Part shown: piece after piece, positions 54,574-64,000 of the stretch
Position numbering within the stretch: position 1 is the first letter of the stretch
Layout of the letters: each line of letters opens with the position of its first letter
Assembly (NCBI GenBank): GCA_963662175.1
Contig: OY759215.1
Coordinates: 44,967,213-45,031,212 of the forward strand
Direction: 5' to 3'
Length of the DNA stretch: 64,000 bases
Origin: Aradus depressus
Lineage: Eukaryota > Arthropoda > Insecta > Hemiptera > Aradidae
Translations under genes and position numbers: made by a program
Notes under the pieces: generated by a model
What the model saw: the letters and a program-made list of their open reading frames with translations, nothing else
What the model was told of the DNA's origin: nothing
Databases searched by the model: none

Positions 54574-55188
54574 ATCTAGGGTAAGGGGTCTTTAATGAGT
54601 ACCTGACGTACTGACTCGCGACCATAGCTTAATCAACCGGGTTTCGAACCCTCGATCTTGAGCTCAGTAGCAAACTACCACCGAGTTACCGGCGCCCTCT
54701 TTATTCTAAACATTAATATAAACGACCTAACATCAAGCGTTTCCAGTCCAAAATCCTTTGAACACGATTTTCCAAATTTCGGTTAGCACATGTAACTTCT
54801 TCCTTCCAAATTTCAAGTATTCGGGGGACCTAAATACGTGAAAGCTCGATCTAGGATTTTAGCTAGGATTTTCGCACGATTATTTTCTTATATTTAAGTT
54901 TTATATTGTTATACTATAATTATAATAAAATATAAGTGATAACAGGACTTTATTATACCAACTATGTATTTACAGATCACTTTTCCACCAAAATTATTTC
55001 ATACAGACATTACTGGGTATAAGGAAGTCACTCTCAAAATTACGATGTACAATAAATTAAATCTATTTCTTTACATTGAACAAAATTTACAAAACACATT
55101 CTTCCTACTCCTGCCATGTCAATACAGCAATCTAAATTCCCTGGAGCTCGCCCACAAGATATATTTCGCATCGCCCATAATAAAATCA

Positions 55189-55914
55189 GTTCCTTCTTCT
55201 TCTAAAGTGAATATCTCTTCGATAACTACAGGATCAATATGTCAAAATGTGTAGCCAATAAATGCAAAGGATTATAAATTTCTTTTAATTTATGTCTTGT
55301 ACATAGATTTGTTTTTTTTATTTCCTTACACATTTGATTGAGTCCGAGGATTCTTGAGATGTTCACTCTTGTCGATGGAGACCCATCTTATTTTTATGTT
55401 GTTTTCAGGAGACAACCATCATTCCACCTACAAGATTATTTAAATTCAAGTTCGTAAAATTTTATATAGATAAAACAATCTAGAAAATATCTCCGAATAT
55501 ACCAAACAAACCTATATTGAGGAAGTACCATCATAAAATTGATTATACTTATTGCAAAAATGCATATGTATAACTTCTACAAAAATATATACATATAGTG
55601 TAATGGTTTCGGCATGCGCCATCGTAGCACGAATTTCAAAAGTGGCATTTAAGTTTGCTAATTTTTTTTCATATTTATAAAATCCTTAGGTTACCCGAGA
55701 TTACCTAAGGCTGTGACTCCCTATTCTGCCTTAACGAAACGCTCTGACTGTTTCAAATATTTGTGTTTAAACATAGTCAACAAGATCACTTTGCATTCTA
55801 CTATGAACCCCATTCTGTAGTCAGAATGTTCCGTTAAGGCAGGACTTCCGTCCCCGTCTCCACTCCTTTAGGGATTTTTACAGTCTTAGGTAATAAGTCG
55901 AGCCAGGATTCCCG
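55189..55914. other. No recognised feature
   Basis: AT-rich; no gene or known repeat. Confidence 0.4.
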
Positions 55915-56110
55915 TGCCATTGCATTTTTTTTTTTTCGCTTGCTTGAAATCATTAAATAACAATTTATTTTTACGAATCCATCCTGAAAAAAATATATAT
56001 ATATATACATTTTATTTTGCACGAAATTGCACTTTTTAGATTTTCACTGGACAAAGTTGTATATTTTGTCATAATTAGAAAATTTATTTAATGTATACAT
56101 ACATTTCAGG
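55915..56110 (+). repeat. Dispersed repeat shared with 23545-23760
   Basis: GCCATTGCATTTTTTTTTTT, TCGCTTGCTTGAAATCATTA, TTATTTTTACGAATCC, GAAATTGCACTTTTTAGATT. Confidence 0.6.
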
Positions 56111-56322
56111 AAACATTTCTTTATAAATTTGTAAGTTTTAGTACTGAATAATATCCGCTTTTCTGGGAAATTCTCACTACGATTTTTAAGTTGCACTCTC
56201 TCTCTTTAAATTTGTGGAAAGCCAATAATCCACATCATTTTCGCTCCCTTCCACTTTGTGCTACACTCAGTCTTACTCTATCTTTACGTTTGAGCACATT
56301 GGTTCTAAAAAGAAAAACAATC

Positions 56323-56490
56323 ATGCCTAAAGTGGGTTCGAGTTATTCTTCCAAAGTAAAAGGTTGGATTATTAATTTTTGTGAACTTAACTTCGATGGA
56401 AAGAGTGTGTTCTGCACGTCCAGTGAGAAAGCAATTGGGTGTGAAAGAAAATTTAAAAAAACATGTGTTTTTAGTAAATTTTTTTTGTAA
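56323..56490 (+). pseudogene. hAT-like N-terminal zinc-finger fragment (CGGBP1-like)
   Basis: From the ATG at 56323 the frame reads MPKVGSSYSSKVKGWIINFC, ELNFDGKSVFCTSSEKAIGC and ERKFKK before a stop. The pattern GxLxxDGKxxFCTSC resembles the N-terminal BED-like finger of hAT transposases and the related CGG-binding proteins. Here the second zinc-binding Cys is Ser, and the distal His pair is missing. It lies downstream of a repeat also found at 23545, so both may belong to one DNA transposon family. Confidence 0.45.
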
Positions 56491-56676
56491 ATTGTATAAA
56501 TAAATTCCTTTAGGCTTTTTATTTTATAGATTTATTTTTAATCCCTACCCTATGTTAACCTGAAAAAAAGAGTTATTGTATTTACAAAGTAGGATTGCAC
56601 ATTATTGCACGTTTTGACCTTTTTACTGCAAGTTTTTAAATTTTTTTAATGCATGAAATCCGGGGTTTAGTAATAA

Positions 56677-57175
56677 TAATAATATTCGTTAAACCGTAAC
56701 ATGATAGGATAAGTCATAAGAATGGGGGCCATGCTGGCCGTGCGGGCTAGAGCGTAGGGCTTTGGTCGCATGGTCTCACCATGGTTTGCGGGTTCGAATC
56801 CCGTCCAGGAGTGAGTTTTATTTCGTAGATAGAACTGCCTCCCGGGGCCATGGATGTCTTAAATAATTATATATAACACATTGACATGAAAAAAAAAAAA
56901 AAAAAAAAAAAAGTCATAAGAATGTTTACATTAAGATTGTTTATAATTTAGATACTTAAACAGATATTAACTTTTAGAGTCTGACACACATGGATTAGAA
57001 TTAACAATACAACTAAAAAGTAAAAAGAAATGAATAAATACTTGAAAATATGAGTACAAAAATAATAATATTATACAGTAGAAATATTAAGTATATAATA
57101 AATAGAGTAGATACATTTTTTTATTTAAATACAATAAGGGTAATAATTTTTGATAACTTCTTAAATGGTAATCTC
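56677..57175 (+). repeat. (AAT)n-associated dispersed repeat, split by a SINE
   Basis: (AAT)n, TATTCGTTAAACCGTAACAT, GATAGGATAAGTCATAAG before the SINE; TTTAGATACTTAAACAG, GTCTGACACACATGGATTAG and GAGTACAAAAATAATAATAT after it. Confidence 0.75.
56725..56910 (+). mobile_element. Second SINE family: tRNA-derived, poly-A tail, 14-bp duplication
   Basis: Starts GGGGCCATGCTGGCC, with an A-box-like sequence and a B box GGGTTCGAATCCCG, and ends in an A-run of about 22. AAGTCATAAGAATG flanks it at 56711-56724 and 56911-56924. The poly-A tail and target duplication show LINE-driven insertion, unlike the tail-less main SINE family. Confidence 0.92.
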
Positions 57176-57518
57176 AGGTAAACTGAGAATTGTATAAATA
57201 ACACAACCTAGCAAATTTCAATATCACTATTGACAACCTCCGTGTGACCACTTTCTTGGTTCTGTCCAGATATTCTTTATTTTATTATTATTTTTTTTTT
57301 GGAATCTCGCTCTTCTTCAGCCTATTTGGAACAATTTTCGCAATAATAATTTTTTTGTATAATTTTAATCATGAACTTGCCATTGATTCATTTATTGTTT
57401 AAATGTCTTCATAAATACCAGACTAAGGCAGGAAGTACGAGTCCTCTGCAGGAGCGGTTCTTTTCTTGCTCTAGAATGCTTGCTCAAAGACAAGGTTTAC
57501 TCAACATATTTTGAATTG

Positions 57519-57775
57519 AACCAGGCGCCAGCTGCACAGATCGCGGCTTCGAAACTCGGCCAAGGCCCTTAGGTTTTTTTATCTGGGAGGTAAAAAACCT
57601 TGGCGTTCTTCGGATGGGACCGGGCCTGTACGATATCAGGATAAAAATTCCTGGGAAGGTAAAATTTAGAACTATGACATTAGAATCGGGCTCTTTGTCA
57701 ACCAGAGCGACGAAAAAGCATTCTGGTAGTAGTCGATATGACCTCATTGTTATAACCCGGGCACCTAGGGAGTCC
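57519..57775 (+). mobile_element. tRNA-SINE, degraded but near complete
   Basis: GGCGCCAGCTGCACAG head, a CTTCGAAACTCGG B-box relic, GGCCAAGGCCCTTAGG, TTCTTCGGATGGGACC, AACCAGAGCGACGAAAAAGC and ATAACCCGGGCACC. Confidence 0.78.
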
Positions 57776-57779
57776 TAGA

Positions 57780-58197
57780 AACAATTAAAAGTAGTCAATG
57801 AATCTCCGGAAATGTTTTTCCCCAGAATGAATTAATCAAGTAAGTTTTTGCTCTCCCTACAAACCAGTCGACTGTTTGGATTAAAATTCAATAGTTTACT
57901 TACTGTATGTAGATTCTGAATCTTCATACTAAATTTTGTGTCGATACAATCATTACATCGGCAGTTATTAGGGTAGTTGAGGCGATCCCCATTCCCTTCG
58001 ATCGATTTTGCCGAAGATTAGTAAGTAACGCCATCCTTATGGGGTTCTGAATACACAATTCACAACACATATACAAATACACATACAGGAATTGGTGTTT
58101 TTCCAATTTTTAGAAGCATGGGTTCGGAAAACGTGAAATTATGACAACTCAAAATCGAATTTCTGACCTATTACATAACTTCCCCTATGCTTCGTAT
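57780..58197 (-). mobile_element. HINE-like repeat, near full length
   Basis: Reverse order: CAATGAATCTCCGGAAATG, CCCCAGAATGAATTAATC, CTCTCCCTACAAACCAGTCG, ATCATTACATCGGCAGTTAT, CCTTATGGGGTTCTGAATAC, ATAACTTCCCCTATGCTTCG, which is the family 5' end. Confidence 0.85.
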
Positions 58198-58560
58198 AAT
58201 AATAATAATAATAAATTTATTTCCGTTAAACCAATACATGGTAATAGGATACGTCAAAAGAATTTATACATTAAGATAGCTTATAAATTAGATTTATAAC
58301 TACTTGAGTCTAACACAATGATTGTGATTAGTAGTAATAACAAATCTATTTAAAAAAGTAAAATGAAATTAATAAAAACTGAACAAATAAATTCTTAAAA
58401 ATATATGAGTACATAAACGAAATTAATACAAGATACGTTTATAATAAGTAGACACATTTTTCAATTTAATGAAAATTAAGGTAACTATTTTTCAAAAAAC
58501 CTCTTCGGAAGTGTTTTTATCCCAACGATGTTTCGGGACGTTCTTACGTCCATCATCAGG
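58198..58560 (+). repeat. (AAT)n-associated dispersed repeat, copy with both ends
   Basis: (AAT)n, TATTTCCGTTAAACCAATAC, TAATAGGATACGTC, then GATGTTTCGGGACGTTCTTA and CGTCCATCATCAGG. It abuts a HINE-like 5' end at 58197. Confidence 0.78.
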
Positions 58561-58667
58561 TATAGCTGGGGTATTAAAATAAGAACAAATTAATAATAAA
58601 AAAATAATAATCCGCCTGTCCGGTAATCGAGATCCGGGGAGCTTTACACCACGAAGCAGCTATCTTT

Positions 58668-58840
58668 GAGCCTGACTCTACTGTGGGAGTACCTGAATTC
58701 GCACAGGCTCGAGACCATCGCTTAACGTCCCTTCCGAAGAACGACTTGCACAAGGTTTTTCACCTCCCAGATAAAAAACCTAAGGAACTCTGTCGAACTC
58801 CTTCTTTAGCTCAGGAGGCTAGCACGCTATTGGCGACCGC
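58668..58840 (-). mobile_element. tRNA-SINE, 5' half, degraded
   Basis: CTGACTCTACTGTGGGAGTA, CTCGAGACCATCGCTTAACG, CCTTCCGAAGAACGACTTG, TTAGCTCAGGAGGCTAGCAC. Confidence 0.7.
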
Positions 58841-59300
58841 AAGATGGTAGTATTAAATTAGATCCAGGCTAAGCCGTATCCTTGGGCTAACAAAGCCTCT
58901 TCCAGAACAGAGCTGGTACTCTTATTAGAAAGTGTGCCGAGGGATCTGGGCAAATAAATTATGATAAAGGTAACTAGCCGGACTCTATAGTAATATATAG
59001 ACACTATTATGGTGGAGAAACACGGCGGTGCATTAGGGAGAAATCCACCGTACTCAGCGCCGCAGGGTTTTAGCGTCTTCTCCCAACATAAATTCCAACT
59101 AAAGACCCTCCGGACAACAAGTCTTGAGCCTCTAAGCGCTGTTACTCTTATTACGTTCAGATATCATCAGGGGGGGAAATATGCTGTGCCGCCAACATGT
59201 CTTCAACATAGGCATTGGCTAGCTTCAACATTGCCGGTGATAAAACCCGACGTAAGGACTTAAGTAAATGCCAGTCGGCTTGATAGTGGAATCAAACTAT
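58841..59300. other. GC-richer block of unknown origin
   Basis: Less AT-rich than its surroundings and free of the window's repeat families. The 84-codon frame at 59009-59263 (ALGRNPPYSAPQGFSVF) has no domain I know. An untranslated end of a retroelement is possible. Confidence 0.25.
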
Positions 59301-59489
59301 CCTTACATTGAACTTTAATGGTCACTTCGATAACTGCTACTATGGTAATGTGAACATCCACTTGATAGTCCATATGGTAGCCAGTCTTCTTACGTACTCA
59401 GAAACGCTGAGCTTGAATTCCGTAGATGGTGCATTCTTCTCGATGGATCCATATCAGGATAGTAAATTTGAGCTATCCGAATAGTTTTC

Positions 59490-59610
59490 AGTGAAATTTT
59501 TGGGAAGTTATGTAATAGGCCGAAAATTCGATGCCGAGTTTTCAACGGAATTTCATGTTTTCCGACCTCCAGATTCCAAATATGAAAAAAAAAGGGGCAT
59601 ATATGCCGCA
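59490..59610 (+). mobile_element. HINE-like repeat 5'-part fragment
   Basis: GGGAAGTTATGTAATAGGCC, GAGTTTTCAACGGAATTTCA, TGTTTTCCGACCTCCAGATT and an A-run. Confidence 0.75.
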
Positions 59611-60454
59611 ACCGATGGCTTAGAGCTACGTCTAGTATAATCAGTTTTTCATTAACTAATTTCACTAGAAGTAGAGTGAGCATTGTTGTCAATTGTGTAG
59701 TACGATTTATTATAAAACAAGATCCAACCCTTCACCTTTCATAAATAATACATATTACATATAAAATAAATACATAACATTCAAGAAAAGGATGCTTGTC
59801 GGTAAAATGTTTGGTATATGATAGAAGGCGGTTCGCGACTCTTCTACTTACTTTGAGACACTCATTCGTGATTTCGCCTATTTTTTCGTTTTTATACTGC
59901 CGTATTTAAGAGACGAAAGATAAAGGGGTGAAACTCATTTTATAATAAAACGTACTACAGAAGCTTTCTATCGGCTTTTGGTTCATTATTCTACGATTAT
60001 TATTTTAGGAGATATAAGCTCTCAAAGTGTGACACATTTTCGTGACGCACTTTAATCCAGGGAAGACGTAGTTCGAGGTCACAAAATTCCCCAACCTCAT
60101 AGATCGGCCTCTGACTGGAATCCATCATCCCTTCTCCTAGAAAGGATGTTTATTTTTCGAATTATGAAACCTTCCAAACTATACCTATATAAATTTTTTT
60201 TTATCTCTATCTGACCTTAGCTTAGTCTTCAGATCTCCAAGCCTTTTATGATTTAGTAATAGTGTAGTGTTTCGTAATTTTTTTAATGGGGCACATGCCT
60301 CTTAAAGAACGACAAGATAAAGACCAGAAATGGTTGACTCCTATATACATTTGTTGTTCAATATTAATGTAAACTAAACTTGGTAAATGGTGCGCATTCC
60401 TTACTTATTGCCAGATTGAATGGCACTTTTCCAAAATTGACTCGCCATTTTTAT
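59611..60454. other. No recognised feature
   Basis: Mixed AT-rich sequence; nothing supportable. Confidence 0.4.
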
Positions 60455-60770
60455 TTAATTTTTACGAAGTATATGGGAAGTTATGTAATTAGTCGAGTTT
60501 TCTTTGGAATATCATCACCAGATTCCAAAAATTTGAGAAAAAAAAAAATTTGTCTCGGGGTATGTCTTTTTTTGCGAAGGCAACTCCCGATAGAATGTGT
60601 ATCCAGAACCTCATAATAACGGAACACCTATTGATTTTTAGCCAAAACGATGTATTGGTTTTAGAGGAAGAGTGAACACTTACTTGATTAATTTGTGCTT
60701 AGGAAGTATATATACCTGAAACCGGTGATTGACCGATGACTTTTTTTTTTACTTTTTACTTTCCCATCAT
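60455..60770 (+). mobile_element. HINE-like repeat, internally deleted, with both ends
   Basis: TTTTTACGAAGTATATGGGA start, GATTCCAAAAATTTGAG, AACTCCCGATAGAATGTG, then the 3' end GTGCTTAGGAAGTATATATA and the hairpin ACCGGTGATTGACCGATGAC. Confidence 0.78.
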
Positions 60771-61384
60771 GAGAAAAAAAAAGTCATGCCTTTCTCTGAT
60801 TGTATGTGTCCAATACAATTAATGTATAATCCCATAAGGAGAGGATTAAAGGTTTGGTTTAACACAAAAACTCTACTAGGTGTGTGATACATTCTACTGT
60901 TTGCAATAACTGAGCTGAGTCAGGCATATATGTATAAAAAACTCAGTTAATGTTTTAATAATTATCAGTAACTTCTCACCTTGTATGTTCTTTATGAATA
61001 TATTAATACTTTAAATAGATTTCAATTGAATTCAATGGATTTTTTCTAGCCTTTTTGTTTTCAACAGCTGTGAATATTTTTATCGAAAAAAAGTCGAATT
61101 TTGTACGTTAGAACACTGAAAAAAACGGCTCAAAAAAAGTGGTGTCCGATGGTAAACCGAAAAGGGCTTCGCCCAAATTTTTACATTTGAAATCGAAAAA
61201 TTCTATTTTGCCCGAGAGTTTTGTCTCTCAATTGATTTCAATGGGGATTTCGTTTTTCGCTGATTATTCCTCTGTGGTATGTTCGATTTCAGATTTTTTT
61301 AGTAGTAAACCTTCGTCACCGTGTCCACTACCATCGTGGCAAATTTAAATATGATTCGCCTAAGAAAGAGCTTCGTAAACTCAG
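60771..61384. other. No recognised gene
   Basis: The 69-codon frame at 61139-61348 lacks a domain. AT-rich sequence otherwise. Confidence 0.35.
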
Positions 61385-61545
61385 CTCAATTAAATGCCAA
61401 TGTATCGACACAAAATTGTGCGAGTCAAAATTGATTTTTAGCCCTGTTCTTTGGTTTTTGAGGGATATCAAAAAACCTAGTTGTTTAATTTGTGCCTGGG
61501 GAAGAACATTGCCGGTGATTTACCAATAATTTTTTTAACATAATT
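61385..61545 (+). mobile_element. HINE-like repeat 3' part
   Basis: AATGTATCGACACAAAATTG, GATTTTTAGCCCTG, GTGCCTGGGGAAGAACATTG and the 3' hairpin CCGGTGATTTACCAATAA. Confidence 0.75.
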
Positions 61546-61624
61546 TTCCTATGAGAGATGTATTTAAAATAATATTTTATTTGGTTCTTTTAGTGAAGTA
61601 GATCAGATATGAGTCCACCAGAAT

Positions 61625-62320
61625 CAAAACTCACAATATCCAAAAATCACAATTTTGGGAATTCGCCAAAAACCGCTCTCGACTACAATTTGCTTCGCCG
61701 GTCTTGCAAATGTTTTTTTTTTGACATCCTGTTAGCACTTTAAAATGAAATACATACAAAAAAACGAATTTTTATTGAGCGTTATAAAAATAAAAGCAGT
61801 AAAATTTTGGATAATGTTAGTTTCGAAACCAATGTTTGGATAATGTGAGTTTTGATTCCCCCCCCCCCTCCCCCAACATTTTCAAATGCAATGTAAATTT
61901 ATTGTTACAATTATTACAACTTAAAATAATTTATAAAAAATTAAAAATTATTAAAATTGACACATAATTATAATTTTACATAAAGCATCTATGCCTATAG
62001 GTAATAATAAAATTTTATTTAAAATAAAAACTGCAAAAAAATACAGGACAAAATAAAAAAATAAACGATAACCTCTATGAGCAGGTTATGCTTGCAAATA
62101 CTGCTTTCTCATTGGTTAAAAGACGCTTAGTGTCAGAACTAACATCCTAGTGGATAATGTTAGTTCTGACTCCAACCCTCAACTTCTAGGCCCATTAAAC
62201 ATAGGATATGGTGACTTTTGATTCTAACCAACGCCACATTTGAATTCAGTTCAAAAAATAAAAAAAATAACCACTGCCATCTCAATTTTGTTAATTTTGG
62301 ATATAGTGAGTTTTGAATCT
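61625..62320. repeat. Scattered GGATA..GAGTTTTGATTC motifs
   Basis: GGATAATGTGAGTTTTGATT (about 61839), GGATAATGTTAGTTCTGACT (62153), GGATATGGTGACTTTTGATT (62203) and GGATATAGTGAGTTTTGAAT (62298) occur in the same orientation. An inverted relative (AATCAAAACTCACAATATCC) lies at about 61622. Spacing is irregular. Confidence 0.6.
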
Positions 62321-63065
62321 CTACTCCTCCAGCCTCCACTCCAGTCACTGGTCGGCGCTATGAATATTGTTTTGGATGATGTGGTCCGGCGGTGCCTCCG
62401 GCTGTCCCCCGGCTTGGCTGGGGCCGCTTGCTTGGGCCCTCTGTCTGGGCTTCTCCCTCCAGTATCCCGTCTTTGGCAGAATTATCTTTTATAGTGTAGT
62501 TTTAAGAGTAGCAATGGCTAGTGTGGTGTCTGCCGAGGCCAAAAAGAAAAGAAAAAAAAAAAAAAAAAAAAAAAAAGAATCTGGAGGACTCATATGTGGA
62601 GACAGACCCATTTCACAAAACTGGAGATCTACTATTTGTGAATGTAAGTATTTAATTACTTACTTAGATGCAGTTCTCTCTTTAAAGTCCCTCTTAAGTG
62701 AACAGTGCAAAGTAAACAAAACTAGAAAATATTAATAGAACCTATTTATGAATGGGTAAAAACAAAAGAGCTGTCAATGCGGACAGTTGTTGATGGCTTC
62801 ATTCAAACATTTCCCATTCAGTCTTACATCCATTGATTGGGAGCCGTTGTTTGTTTGGGTTCCTTTTATTAATTTTGATTCTTATCATTGGTTGGTCCTC
62901 TTCATCAATACATATGCTAATACAGGACCCCATCTGACAATCATTCACATGAAATTAAATATAGCAGATGAGTACTTCATGAATCGACAATAGCCATCAT
63001 TGTTCTTCAAGTTGAGTGAGCTTTTGGATTCCGTACAATTTTTTTTCTGCAAATTAAACTAAATA
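62321..63065. other. Unassigned; GC-rich patch followed by poly-A
   Basis: 62385-62460 is GC-rich (GGTCCGGCGGTGCCTCCGG) and 62548-62577 is an A-run. It could be a retroposed transcript, but no flanking duplication was found. Confidence 0.3.
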
Positions 63066-63071
63066 AAAGAT

Positions 63072-63515
63072 TTTTCATACTCGATGAATCACCATCAATG
63101 TTTATCCCCAGCGCGAATTATTCCAGTATAATTTCGCTCTCCTTTCAAATTACTTGACCGATTTGTTTGAAAAATCAATGGATGCCTGACTTTGGGACCA
63201 TCATACTATATTTTTTCTTGATACATTCGTTATATCGACAGTTATACAGTCGAGCTGAGAATCGATATGGGGTTCTGGATATACATATATATTAAATTTC
63301 TTGTCTATATATATTCATTATAACGGAAGTTATCGTGTTCACAAAAACACACAGATAGACGCAAAATAATTTTTTTTTCTGTTTTGGAATCAAGGGGACA
63401 AGAAAGCATGATATTTCTGTGAAACATTTTACATTGAGTTATAATTTAATTCAATAATTAAGTAATAATAATTATTACTAATTACATAAAGTAATACAGC
63501 GTACAGCTGAGAAAT
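63072..63515 (-). mobile_element. HINE-like repeat, near full length
   Basis: Reverse order: CGATGAATCACCATCAATG, TATCCCCAGCGCGAATTATT, TTACTTGACCGATTTG, TATATCGACAGTTATACAG, GGAAGTTATCGTGTTCAC, GGAATCAAGGGGACAAG, ACAGCGTACAGCTGAGAAAT (5' end). Confidence 0.8.
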
Positions 63516-63534
63516 AAAATATACCTTTTTATAT

Positions 63535-64000
63535 AAATACTAAATGTATCGACACGAAATTTTATATGTATATCCAAAACTCTTAACTATTTTACTATTT
63601 AACTATAGCTGAATTGGCTGAAAGGATGGGAGGGACAACTAGCGAAAAATCATATTGCACATTTCAGATTTTTCTACAAATTTTATTTGAAGAGAGTATA
63701 GTTAGTTAAATATAAGCAGTGTCGACAAGAAATTTTATATTTGTTTATAAAACCATACAACATGGACGACACCTATCGATTTTCAAACAAATCGGCCGAA
63801 GGAAAAAGAGGATTAGAAAGGAGGGGGGTTAACACAAAAACGTTTATAACTGCTGTTATAACAAATGTATTGACATGAAATTTTATATGTAAATTCAAAA
63901 CTTATAAAGGGCGACACCTTGTAATTTTTGGTTGAATCGCCTGGGGATCAGAGGGAGGGGGCTCAACTCAAAAACCCCAATAACTACCGATGTAATGATA
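63535..64000 (+). mobile_element. HINE-like repeat with three tandem modules, cut by the window end
   Basis: Modules begin at about 63545 (AATGTATCGACACGAAATTT), 63715 (GTGTCGACAAGAAATTTT) and 63853 (AATGTATTGACATGAAATTT), giving a period of roughly 140-170 bp. Each is followed by the GACGACACC, TTTTCAAACAAATCGGCC and GGCTCAACTCAAAAACCCC-type blocks, best kept in the last two. Confidence 0.8.

Larger units (their letters stand above)
53943..54706 (-). mobile_element. tRNA-SINE interrupted by a hAT-like element
   Basis: The 3' part (53943-54056) and the 5' part (54582-54706, with B box GGTTTCGAACCC and A box CGAGTTACC) are separated by 54057-54573. Both sides of the break carry ATCTAGGG. Confidence 0.9.
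53936..55188 (-). repeat. Inverted duplication, right arm
   Basis: Reverse complement of 51572-52138, enlarged by the hAT-like insertion at 54057-54573 and by about 190 bp (roughly 54810-55010) absent from the left arm. That extra part belongs to the dispersed repeat at 42580-42715. Confidence 0.88.

Noticed and set aside
56725..56815. tRNA gene candidate
   Set aside because: The tail is poly-A with a target duplication, which marks a retroposed SINE.
62367..62735. 122-codon frame with a long K run
   Set aside because: It reads through a poly-A tract and has no domain; at most a retroposed fragment.
41..64000. CRISPR array, bacterial operon or prophage
   Set aside because: The tandem arrays lack spacers, and all coding remnants are eukaryotic transposons.

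Overview
This is a repeat-rich, AT-rich piece of an animal nuclear genome with no confidently identified host gene. The mix of elements fits an arthropod, most likely an insect: a Helentron-type Helitron, several jockey/R1-like non-LTR retrotransposon remnants with short microsatellite tails, tRNA-derived SINEs with perfect A and B boxes, hAT remnants, and a candidate TCAGT initiator. A hemipteran is a guess that the sequence cannot confirm.

The only long open reading frames are at 25.8-31.5 kb on the minus strand. They belong to one Helitron of about 7.3 kb (about 25605-32932). Its Rep-helicase-endonuclease frame runs 1,905 codons from 31510 to 25796 with a single in-frame TAG just after the HUH motif and no frameshift. 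A 16-bp inverted repeat lies near both ends (25628-25643 and 32914-32929). The sequences outside are two halves of one copy of an abundant repeat, which fixes the insertion site closely.

That abundant repeat (called HINE-like here, over 25 copies and fragments, up to about 600 bp) starts with a TACTTCCYCAGC-type sequence, repeats it inverted near its 3' end, and finishes in a short hairpin. It carries internal units of roughly 140-200 bp and often a poly-G tract. This is the architecture of Helentron-associated non-autonomous elements (DINE-1/HINE type). Its 3' hairpin resembles that of the Helitron, so the window may hold both an autonomous partner and its non-autonomous clients.

Other layers: a tRNA-derived SINE family of about 300 bp (about 27 copies and fragments); a second SINE with poly-A and a 14-bp target duplication (56.7 kb); C-terminal remnants of at least six non-LTR elements (1.4, 12.6, 15.5, 18.8, 21.7, 43.9 and 45.2 kb); a 517-bp hAT-like element with an 8-bp target duplication nested in a SINE (54.1 kb); fold-back elements (6.9, 36.5 and 41.8 kb); a 191-bp satellite of ten units (2.6-4.5 kb); and a 33-bp minisatellite (11.0-11.4 kb).

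Larger structures are an inverted duplication (51.6-52.1 against 53.9-55.2 kb), a direct duplication (48.4-49.2 against 49.6-50.3 kb) and an inverted pair (7.4-7.7 against 10.6-10.9 kb). One possible host 3'-terminal exon lies at 50.5-50.7 kb. The rest is AT-rich sequence with homopolymers. Repeat boundaries and family relations were judged by eye, without alignment software.
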